Counted from the stretch's first letter, positions 1-4,992 are shown. The stretch: 5,170 bases of DNA from CBDUWP01 sp965370955 (GCA_965370955.1 CBDUWP010000094.1:1-5170), one strand, 5' to 3'. Program-made: numbers and translations. Notes: generated from the letters alone by a model not told the origin.

Positions 1-788
1 TGATTTATGTTTTTAGCCGCAAATTTTTCTGGATCGAATTCGATATCGCAATCACACTTTATTGTCACCAGCTCTTTGCTCAATTTTGCCTGCTCTTTAT
101 TATCCCTAAGACTTTGGCCTCTTTTGCCTGTAATTTCATTTTCATGTTGATATAGATTTTCCATTGTTTGATATTTTTGCAGCCATGTTATTGCCGTTTT
201 TGGCCCGACATCCGGCACACCCGGCACATTATCCGCTGCGTCTCCTTGCAATGCCAGCAGGTCGATCATTTGATTTGGTTTTATGCCCATTTTGTCAGCC
301 ATTTCTTTTTCTCCGAAACAGCTTCCGTTTTTGATATCGAACATTTTGACATCATCGTTTATTAGCTGCATAAAGTCTTTATCTTTTGAACAGATAAGTA
401 CTTCGCAGTCTTTTTTTTCTGCCTTTTTCGTTAGCGTACCGATGATATCATCAGCCTCTAGTCGATCCATTTTGATAACAGTAATATTCATTGCGTCGAG
501 TATTTTTGTAATTCTTTCGATTTGCGAGGGCAGATCTTCCGGCATTGGCTTTCTGTGCGCTTTATATTCTGGATAGATATCCGCTCTGAATGATTTTCCT
601 TTGCTATCCATAGCGACAGCGATCATATCCGGCTTATATTTTTGTATCATAGCCATCATTGCAGCGGTAAAGACATAGACAGCCTTTGTCGGTTCGCCAG
701 ATTTGCTGACCAGATTCATTCTCATTGGCGCATAGTAAGCCGCATAGATATGAGCATGTCCATCGATTATATAGAATTTTTTCTTCAT
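1..788 (-). CDS. polA: DNA polymerase I, N-terminal 5'-3' exonuclease region (partial, continues past the left edge)
   Basis: This is the first 262 codons of DNA polymerase I, the enzyme that removes RNA primers and fills gaps in replication and repair. Only the 5' nuclease (FEN-like) domain is in the window; the polymerase domain would lie beyond position 1. Visible landmarks, numbered from the ATG at 788: IIDGHAHIYAAYYA with metal ligand D9; AMDSKGKSFR with D61; EYKAHRKPMP around 74-83 (Y75, K76, R79, matching the Y-K-x-x-R of E. coli Pol I); EADD at 111-114; SKDKD at 134-138 (D136, D138); and the helix-hairpin-helix stretch LQGDAADNVPGVPDVGPKTA at about 180-199 with D183 and D186. All expected acidic residues are present, so the nuclease should be active. 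No stop interrupts the frame. The ATG at 788 is the natural start because the conserved domain begins six residues later. No Shine-Dalgarno sequence precedes it. The gene is divergent from hemP and probably unrelated in function. Confidence 0.5.
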   Translation of the reverse strand, partial: MKKKFYIIDGHAHIYAAYYAPMRMNLVSKSGEPTKAVYVFTAAMMAMIQKYKPDMIAVAMDSKGKSFRADIYPEYKAHRKPMPEDLPSQIERITKILDAMNITVIKMDRLEADDIIGTLTKKAEKKDCEVLICSKDKDFMQLINDDVKMFDIKNGSCFGEKEMADKMGIKPNQMIDLLALQGDAADNVPGVPDVGPKTAITWLQKYQTMENLYQHENEITGKRGQSLRDNKEQAKLSKELVTIKCDCDIEFDPEKFAAKNIN

Positions 789-794
789 ATTGAC

Positions 795-823
795 AGCTTA
801 TTGTTAATCCCCTGCACTGTCAA
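795..823 (-). promoter_or_regulatory. Candidate polA promoter within a 7-bp inverted repeat
   Basis: On the minus strand, TTGACA (818-823) is followed by a 17-nt spacer and TAAGCT (795-800), a perfect -35 box with a weak -10 box. A start about 7 nt downstream would fall at or next to the polA ATG (786-788), giving a nearly leaderless mRNA, which fits the absence of a Shine-Dalgarno sequence. TTGACAG (790-796) and CTGTCAA (817-823) form a perfect inverted repeat around the promoter. A second candidate further upstream on the same strand, TTGCCA (866-871) with a 17-nt spacer and AATTAT (843-848), would give a normal leader of about 50 nt. Confidence 0.5.
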
Positions 824-888
824 CAATTCTGTTTTTTTCACGATAATTGCACTTTTTAGATAATTTGGCAAAAAAAATAAATTTACCC

Positions 889-916
889 TTGACAAAAGTA
901 AGGCCAGCCTTAATAT
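889..916 (+). promoter_or_regulatory. Promoter of the hemP-DUF4405 unit
   Basis: TTGACA (889-894) is a consensus -35 box. After a 16-nt spacer comes TAATAT (911-916), a good -10 box; TATATT at 914-919 is an alternative with a longer spacer. Transcription would start near 923, giving a leader of about 40 nt before hemP. The spacer and the first bases of the -10 box are occupied by a palindrome listed separately, so a bound repressor would block RNA polymerase. Confidence 0.5.
899..912. promoter_or_regulatory. Palindromic operator candidate inside the hemP promoter
   Basis: TAAGGC-CA-GCCTTA is an inverted repeat with 6-bp perfect arms and a 2-bp centre, lying between the -35 and -10 boxes and overlapping the -10 by two bases. 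Its position is that of a classical repressor site. The AGGC..GCCT core resembles sites of DtxR/IdeR-type metal-dependent repressors more than a Fur box. With hemP directly downstream, regulation by iron or another metal is a reasonable inference. No regulator gene is in the window, so its identity is unproven. Confidence 0.5.
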
Positions 917-963
917 ATTAGCTGTCTCTTAAAAAGCAATTTAGTTAGCTAGAAAAAGTAATA

Positions 964-1137
964 ATGAATGAGTTTGATTTCAAAAATCCGGATAAGGCTA
1001 AAATTGCTGATATAGGGATACCTGTAATAGATTCTTCGCAGTTATTTGGCAAAGGCAACGAGATTATGATTCAGCACGATGGAGCTATTTATAGGCTAAG
1101 AATAACAAGAAACGGTAAGTTAATTATGAATAAGTAG
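964..1137 (+). CDS. hemP: HemP family hemin uptake protein
   Basis: A 57-residue protein of the HemP/HmuP family. Residues 1-20 are a variable polar leader. The conserved part is residues 22-57: IDSSQLFGKGNEI, then IQHDGAIYRLRITRNGKLI, matching the family pattern of I-D-S-x-x-L-F, G-x-x-E-[IV], and Y-x-L-R-x-T-x-x-G-K-L-I. Members are small, basic, mostly beta proteins found beside heme and iron uptake genes. In some proteobacteria the homolog activates expression of the heme receptor; the molecular role in planctomycetes is not known to me. The ATG at 964 is the only start that includes the full family region. No strong Shine-Dalgarno sequence is visible, only the purine-rich AGAAAAAG about 4 nt upstream. 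The stop is 7 bp before the DUF4405 gene, so the two are almost certainly co-transcribed and perhaps translationally coupled. Family assignment is firm; function is inferred. Confidence 0.5.
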   Translation: MNEFDFKNPDKAKIADIGIPVIDSSQLFGKGNEIMIQHDGAIYRLRITRNGKLIMNK

Positions 1138-1144
1138 TATTTTT

Positions 1145-1513
1145 ATGAACCGAGCAAAGATTAATTTTATAATTGATTTAGCATTATTACTCGTAACAAT
1201 CGGCGTCATTTGGACTGGCCTGATACTGTTTTTTATTTTGAAGCCCGGTTTTGGATGTCGTAGTTTACATGGCTGGACTTTATTCGGTCTTCGTCGACAT
1301 GATTATGGTGACATCCATGTATATCTTTCGATAGCCATGATTGTTCTTTCTTGTATTCATCTTGGTTTACATTGGAAATGGTTTTGTTTAAAGCTGAACA
1401 GATTATTTAGGTTGCGTACCGATTCGCCAGTTGCGTCCATTACAATTATTGGGCTAGCTATTTTAGCTGCTAGCAGTTTATTTTTATTAAAGAACATGGT
1501 CATACGAAATTAG
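1145..1513 (+). CDS. DUF4405-type membrane protein, probable heme b-binding
   Basis: A 122-residue integral membrane protein with three predicted helices at about 9-32, 58-77 and 96-115. The segment between and within the first two helices carries the family signature: L-R-R-H52-D-Y-G-D-I-H58, then H72 and H76 in HLGLHWKW, followed by a basic loop. This GxxRHDxGDIH...H...HWxW pattern is typical of DUF4405 proteins, which look like small cytochrome b-type proteins. The four histidines on adjacent helices could coordinate heme; that is inference from the family pattern. It follows hemP by 7 bp with no separate promoter or clear ribosome binding site, so translation probably depends on coupling. 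HemP next to DUF4405 suggests a role in heme or iron handling at the inner membrane, for instance as an electron donor for ferric reduction, but no direct evidence is in the sequence. Confidence 0.5.
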   Translation: MNRAKINFIIDLALLLVTIGVIWTGLILFFILKPGFGCRSLHGWTLFGLRRHDYGDIHVYLSIAMIVLSCIHLGLHWKWFCLKLNRLFRLRTDSPVASITIIGLAILAASSLFLLKNMVIRN

Positions 1514-1587
1514 CGTAAGTTTCAACCAAAAACAATAGAATATATTTAATCCACACTTGCAACCCAGCAAGCCATAAGCCAGCAAGG

Positions 1588-1637
1588 GAGCAGACAGGAG
1601 TTTACCTTTCGTAAATTTTTGCCTGCTCTTTTTTTTT
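1588..1637 (+). terminator. Rho-independent terminator after hemP-DUF4405
   Basis: GAGCAG (1588-1593) pairs with CTGCTC (1623-1628), followed at once by nine Ts (1629-1637). Inside the large loop a second hairpin forms: TTTAC (1601-1605), loop CTTTC, GTAAA (1611-1615). CAGG (1595-1598) can compete for CCTG (1622-1625). The unbroken T9 tract directly after the stem makes this the best terminator in the window. It lies 74 bp after the DUF4405 stop and 93 bp before the next gene. Confidence 0.5.
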
Positions 1638-1654
1638 GCAAGTAAAATCTGAAA

Positions 1655-1677
1655 GGAGAAGTGCAATCATGGCTTAG
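1655..1677 (+). other. Shine-Dalgarno-like site followed by a two-codon ORF (ATG GCT TAG)
   Basis: GGAG at 1655-1658, within GAAAGGAGAA, is a strong ribosome binding site, but the ATG 10 nt downstream (1669) opens a reading frame of only Met-Ala before TAG (1675-1677). A GTG at 1661 in another frame gives six codons. Neither reads into the next gene, which has its own GGAG at 1720-1723. It could be a minimal regulatory uORF, part of an RNA structure, or chance. Confidence 0.5.
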
Positions 1678-1730
1678 TTAAATTATTTGTAGGATTGTTA
1701 AAAATGTAACAATAACTTCGGAGAAAGTTG

Positions 1731-2420
1731 ATGAAAATTATTTTAAAGATTGGAGTAGGAAGCATGAAAGTAAGACAAAATAATAAGATGTTAAAAGGAT
1801 TATTTTTGATGGTTGTGGTTTGTTCGTTGGCGATTATTGGTCAGGCGGCTTTGATTGATGGCCAAAACTGGGCAGATAGCGTAACCAGTCACAGTAGTGC
1901 GATTCAAAATTACGGCGGGACTATGATGAGTAGTTCTACAGAATCATGGGTTCTTGGCAAATCCGATGCCGACCAGACTAACAACATGCACGCTTGGGAT
2001 TTTACCGAAGGCGATTTGGATAATGTTGCCGGCTGGCGCGGCGGCTCTGCCAATCAAGAGTTCGTGGTCAAATTCGACAGTGCTCTTACGGATATTGCAG
2101 GCGATGATCTTGTGATAAGGATGTATTGCGGCAAAAAAGCCAGCGCCTCTATTTTCGTTAGTGCGGACAATTCAAGCTGGACATCTATTGGTTCTATAAT
2201 TGGCATTCCGCTTCAGGTTCCGGGCAAGCCGGGCTTTTTATATGATGCAGCATTTGATTTTTCTGGCTCGTTTTCCGGTGACGTTCATTACGTCAAGGTT
2301 CACCGAGAAACAACAGGCGCTAGTACCGGCATGTTTTTTGATTCATTTGCATCAGTTCCAGAGCCTGCGACCATGTTCATTTTGGGCATAGGTGCTCTTT
2401 GTTTTAGAAGGAAGAAATAG
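1731..2420 (+). CDS. PEP-CTERM-anchored secreted surface protein
   Basis: A 229-residue exported protein. Residues 12-39 contain a signal peptide (basic MKVRQNNKMLK, hydrophobic GLFLMVVVCSLAIIG, cleavage probably after GQA at 39). A predicted beta-rich domain follows from about 44 to 207, with W48, VLGKSDAD at 74-81, HAWDF, VAGWRGGS, VIRMYCG and GMFFDSF. The C-terminus is a textbook PEP-CTERM signal: VPEP at 209-212, a short hydrophobic helix, then RRKK. Such proteins are processed by an exosortase, which is not in the window. The domain is paralogous to that of the gene at 3243 (about 58% identity over 133 positions aligned by hand). Two starts are plausible: ATG 1731 with GGAG 7 nt upstream, and ATG 1764 with GGAG 8 nt upstream, which gives the more typical signal peptide. 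I recognise no enzyme motif; a carbohydrate- or ligand-binding role is a guess. Confidence 0.5.
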   Translation: MKIILKIGVGSMKVRQNNKMLKGLFLMVVVCSLAIIGQAALIDGQNWADSVTSHSSAIQNYGGTMMSSSTESWVLGKSDADQTNNMHAWDFTEGDLDNVAGWRGGSANQEFVVKFDSALTDIAGDDLVIRMYCGKKASASIFVSADNSSWTSIGSIIGIPLQVPGKPGFLYDAAFDFSGSFSGDVHYVKVHRETTGASTGMFFDSFASVPEPATMFILGIGALCFRRKK

Positions 2421-2439
2421 CTTTCAATTACTTATTAGG

Positions 2440-2468
2440 GGACAGGCTGTCGAATTGGCCTGTCCTTT
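2440..2468 (+). terminator. Hairpin after the PEP-CTERM gene, weak terminator or attenuator
   Basis: GGACAGGC (2440-2447) and GCCTGTCC (2458-2465) form a perfect 8-bp stem with a 10-nt loop, followed by only three Ts. The stem is strong but the U tract is short, so it may stop transcription partially or protect the 3' end of the upstream message. It lies between the PEP-CTERM gene and the next three genes, which are tightly spaced, and could set a higher level for the first gene. Confidence 0.5.
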
Positions 2469-2486
2469 GATATTCAGGATTACAAA

Positions 2487-3230
2487 ATGGCTCACAAGAA
2501 ATTTAAAGCATTTACGTTGGTGGAATTATTGGTCGTGATAAGTATTCTCGGATTACTTATGGGTTTATTGGTTCCTTGCTTGAGTTCAGCCCGAGAGCAA
2601 AGTCGATGTGTTGTTTGCAAATCCAATTTACGTAATATAGGCCTTGCTTTGCGTCTGTATTTAGACGATTACGAAGGAAAGATGCCCTCTGCCGATCCAT
2701 ATCCGGGACGTTACGGCCAAAATCGTCAACATTGGTTTATGAATTCAGCCTTGATGAAAAATCTAGGCCTTAAAATCGAGAGAGATTCCAATGGTGTTTT
2801 AACAGGTCCCGGAAAGACGCGTTCTGTTTTGACTTGCCCATCGCACAAATCCCCCGACATGACCCGTGACTCTATCCCTGATTATCCAACTGAGGCACGT
2901 GCCTATTCTTTGAGTTATATGGCCAATGGCACGCTTGGTGTTTCTGGTAAATGCCTTGTTTCCATGAAATATCGCCATGAAAATGAGTACATCAAACCAA
3001 GAAAAGCAATGATGTTTTGCGATGGCAATGGCACAAGACAAACGCCCGGCACCGTTTTGTATGACGGTTGCCCCAAGTCCAATTTTGAATATCGCCATAA
3101 AGGTAAGACCAATGTAATCTTTCTCGATCAGCATATCGAATCACTCAAAGAGCAGGATATACCTTTTTGCACAAGGTTTGACCCTAAACAATTTGGCACA
3201 TTTTGGTACGCAAAGAAAAATAAATATTAA
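2487..3230 (+). CDS. Pseudopilin-like protein with prepilin cleavage/methylation signal
   Basis: A 247-residue protein with a type IV prepilin-like N-terminus: a basic leader, cleavage site KA|FTLVE at 8/9 (F9 and E13 as residues +1 and +5 after processing), then a hydrophobic helix through about residue 30. Next come the SNLRNIGLALRLY stretch (46-58) common in planctomycete pseudopilins and a globular region rich in cysteine (C41, C44, C117, C156, C178, C195, C228). Near the C-terminus, H204 to D214 in RHKGKTNVIFLDQH matches the H-X9-DG motif of this family, but with Q in place of G. It should be processed by a prepilin peptidase and sit in the inner membrane facing the periplasm, as part of, or a substrate for, a type II secretion-like machine. 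The start has AGGA at 2476-2479, 7 nt upstream. It stops 12 bp before the next gene. The specific role is unknown. Confidence 0.5.
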   Translation: MAHKKFKAFTLVELLVVISILGLLMGLLVPCLSSAREQSRCVVCKSNLRNIGLALRLYLDDYEGKMPSADPYPGRYGQNRQHWFMNSALMKNLGLKIERDSNGVLTGPGKTRSVLTCPSHKSPDMTRDSIPDYPTEARAYSLSYMANGTLGVSGKCLVSMKYRHENEYIKPRKAMMFCDGNGTRQTPGTVLYDGCPKSNFEYRHKGKTNVIFLDQHIESLKEQDIPFCTRFDPKQFGTFWYAKKNKY

Positions 3231-3242
3231 GGAATTTATGAT

Positions 3243-4193
3243 ATGAAAAAGACAATTTATCTATTACTGGTAGCTTTGTCTGTTGGCACGGTACAAGCCC
3301 GCTATATTAAAGGCATCAATTGGGCTGACAGTGTTTTCAGTTATACGAACAAGATTCAAAGCTGGGCTGACGGTTATTGCGGTGGTCCGGGCTCGGTTTT
3401 TATGGACTCCAATACTCCAGCGACCACATGGCTTGTGTTGGGTCCTTCCGATGCCGACGGCAATAATGACATGTATGCTTGGGATTTTTCCGAAGGCGAT
3501 ATGGACTATGTTGCCGGCTGGCGCAGCGGTTCCCCAGCCCATGCCGATCAGGAGATTATTGTCAAATTTGACACTGCTCTTGAAGATGTCGATGGCAATG
3601 ACATAGTGATTAGAATGTTTTGCGGTCCTATTGCAGAAGCCTCTATTTGGGCCAGCACAGACGGCAATACTTTTCTACAGATTGGCACTCTCGCAGGCCA
3701 GTTAAATCAAATTCCCGGCAGAGGCGGTTATCTTTATGATGCTTTTTTTGATTTCAACAGCCTATTTTCAGCGGACATCAATTATATCCGTGTTTTCAGA
3801 ACAGTCACGGCAGCCCAATCGGGCATGTTCTTTGATTCTTTTAGCTCTGCTTACGTTGACTCGCCAACTGATTGTAATGAGGTTGGTTTGTTTGGCTGGT
3901 CATTATCTGGTGACATCAATCAAAATTGTTACATCAATCTCACTGATATGGCAATGCTTTTCAGCCAGTGGCAGCAGTGTAACGATCCCAATTCGCCGGA
4001 TTTTGACGCATCTCTTTTTGCCGACCCTAATTCGATACCGTCTACTTGTCACGGCGTATGGCAAGCCAATATGGGTTTGGCGTCGGATTTAAATCATGAT
4101 TGCCGGGTTGATTATCTGGACTTATCCATTTTTGCGGACAAGTATTTGAATTGCAATAATCCCAGCGACCCCAACTGTAACCAGAACTGGTAA
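3243..4193 (+). CDS. Secreted surface protein with two dockerin-like calcium repeats, paralog of the PEP-CTERM protein
   Basis: A 316-residue exported protein. The signal peptide is residues 1-19 (MKKTIYLLLVALSVGTVQA). Residues 24-201 repeat the domain of the gene at 1731: INWADSV, VLGPSDAD, YAWDFSEGDMD, VAGWRSGS, VIRMFCG and SGMFFDSF are shared. The C-terminus differs: no PEP-CTERM signal, but two dockerin-like loops with D-x-N-x-[DN]-x-x-x-[DN]-x-x-D spacing, D224/N226/N228/N232/D235 and D282/N284/D286/D290/D293. Each has cysteine at loop position 6, where classical dockerins have glycine. Between them is an insert (about 245-280) with C246 and C269, so disulfides are likely. Such tails are common on secreted Phycisphaerae proteins and presumably mediate calcium-dependent attachment. 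The start is set by AAGGAA 8 nt upstream; an ATG at 3238 gives only two codons. Ligand unknown. Confidence 0.5.
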   Translation: MKKTIYLLLVALSVGTVQARYIKGINWADSVFSYTNKIQSWADGYCGGPGSVFMDSNTPATTWLVLGPSDADGNNDMYAWDFSEGDMDYVAGWRSGSPAHADQEIIVKFDTALEDVDGNDIVIRMFCGPIAEASIWASTDGNTFLQIGTLAGQLNQIPGRGGYLYDAFFDFNSLFSADINYIRVFRTVTAAQSGMFFDSFSSAYVDSPTDCNEVGLFGWSLSGDINQNCYINLTDMAMLFSQWQQCNDPNSPDFDASLFADPNSIPSTCHGVWQANMGLASDLNHDCRVDYLDLSIFADKYLNCNNPSDPNCNQNW

Positions 4194-4224
4194 TATTTTT
4201 GAAATCTATAAGGAAAACATTAGG

Positions 4225-4914
4225 ATGAAAAACACATGGTATGTTAAGAATTTTGCTGTCGTATTAGTCTTCACAAGTTTAATTTTAGTTTTAGCCGGCT
4301 GCGATAAACCAGACAATGAATATTCCGACAGAGCTGCAAAGATTTCGGAATTAAGTAATCAGATTGCACCTTTAAAGGTTTACAAAAACAGTCAAGCTAT
4401 CGCAACAATTACGTTACTTCAGTCAATGGCTTGGCATGAAGCCCATGATGACCACGATCATGATGACACAGAGACAACAGCCTCTGCGGAAGCGGAGTCC
4501 CATCATTTTTGTTTAGGCGTTGCCATTGGCTATCAGGCTATTAGATATGCAACAAGCGATCTTTTTCCACAGGAGGTTCCAAACTCATCTGATTTTGATA
4601 TTAAAATTAGCGGTTCGATGGATGGCGTTTGGGACATGCTAAGTTTTTATACAGGCAGGGATTTGCGATTTAAAGGAGAGCCGACAAAGCTGGATTTAGA
4701 AAGCTATATTTTTACTGCTCGTCGAATTTCTAAGGATAAGTCGCTGGTATTTTGTCTTCGGTCGGGACTGATTCCTGAGAAATTTTTTGTTCTTAAGAAT
4801 CAGGGAGCCACTTGCAGTCATCGGGAATTAGGCAAACTTAAACAACAGGCCCTGCTGAATATCTTGTCTTCTAGCCCTGCAGATTGTTTTGAGCTTTTCG
4901 ATCCCACTGATTAG
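4225..4914 (+). CDS. His/Asp-rich lipoprotein with an FmdE-like domain
   Basis: A 229-residue lipoprotein. The signal peptide ends in a lipobox, LAGC at 23-26, so C26 would be lipidated; D27 at +2 would favour inner-membrane retention if the enterobacterial rule holds. Residues 70-81 (WHEAHDDHDHDD) form a metal-binding-type stretch with H71, H74, H77 and H79. Then HHFCLGVAIGYQAI (93-106) resembles the HGHxCPGxxxGYRA motif of the formylmethanofuran dehydrogenase subunit E (FmdE) family, keeping H94-x-C96 but with L instead of P. DGVWDMLSFYTGRDL (133-147) fits the second conserved block. The C-terminal zinc ribbon of archaeal FmdE is absent. It is most likely a periplasmic metal- or cofactor-binding protein rather than a methanofuran enzyme. 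AAGGAAA lies about 10 nt upstream. It follows the dockerin gene by 31 bp, so it is probably the last gene of that unit. Family assignment is moderate. Confidence 0.5.
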   Translation: MKNTWYVKNFAVVLVFTSLILVLAGCDKPDNEYSDRAAKISELSNQIAPLKVYKNSQAIATITLLQSMAWHEAHDDHDHDDTETTASAEAESHHFCLGVAIGYQAIRYATSDLFPQEVPNSSDFDIKISGSMDGVWDMLSFYTGRDLRFKGEPTKLDLESYIFTARRISKDKSLVFCLRSGLIPEKFFVLKNQGATCSHRELGKLKQQALLNILSSSPADCFELFDPTD

Positions 4915-4992
4915 TGATTTCGAATCAGCCATTGCGTTGAATATTGGATTATCCCCCTGCCCCTACTTTAGACTTGTCATTGCGAAGGGGGA
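4907..4992 (+). terminator. Hairpins after the lipoprotein gene, possible weak terminator
   Basis: CTGATT (4907-4912) and AATCAG (4923-4928) form a 6-bp stem overlapping the lipoprotein stop codon. Further on, TCCCCCT (4952-4958) pairs with AGGGGGA (4986-4992) across a 27-nt loop. Neither is followed by a U tract, so a Rho-independent terminator is not established; the structures may only mark the end of the message. Confidence 0.5.

Larger units (their letters stand above)
1555..1677 (+). promoter_or_regulatory. Candidate structured leader RNA between the heme unit and the surface-protein unit
   Basis: Several nested pairings are seen here. ACTTGCAA (1555-1562) is perfectly complementary to TTGCAAGT (1636-1643), closing an 8-bp stem around the terminator and using the last two Us of its U tract. 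CTTGC (1556-1560) can instead pair with GCAAG at 1567-1571 or 1582-1586; these belong to a direct repeat CCAGCAAG (1564-1571, 1579-1586). AAGCCAT (1569-1575) or TAAGCCA (1575-1581) can pair with the ATGGCTTA at 1669-1676. A weak promoter (TTCAAC at 1521 and an AT-rich -10 around 1541-1550) could begin a transcript close to 1555. I recognise no known riboswitch class. The simplest alternative is an ordinary terminator with chance repeats around it. Confidence 0.5.

Noticed and set aside
168..863. Several open plus-strand frames opposite polA
   Set aside because: They lie antisense to a clear polA coding sequence with all catalytic residues, have low-complexity Phe/Ser/Ile-rich translations and no ribosome binding sites.
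1728..1730. TTG start for the PEP-CTERM gene
   Set aside because: It is directly followed by ATG at 1731, which has better spacing to GGAG and is the stronger start codon.
2799..3134. Minus-strand open frames inside the pseudopilin gene
   Set aside because: The plus strand here encodes a recognisable pseudopilin with a C-terminal H-X9-D motif; the reverse frames show no family features.
3264..4092. Open frames in other phases within the dockerin-type gene
   Set aside because: The main frame matches its paralog residue by residue and contains two calcium loops, so these are shadows.
4318..4914. Reading the FmdE-like domain as evidence for C1 metabolism with methanofuran
   Set aside because: The protein is an exported lipoprotein lacking the zinc ribbon, and no other C1 gene is nearby.
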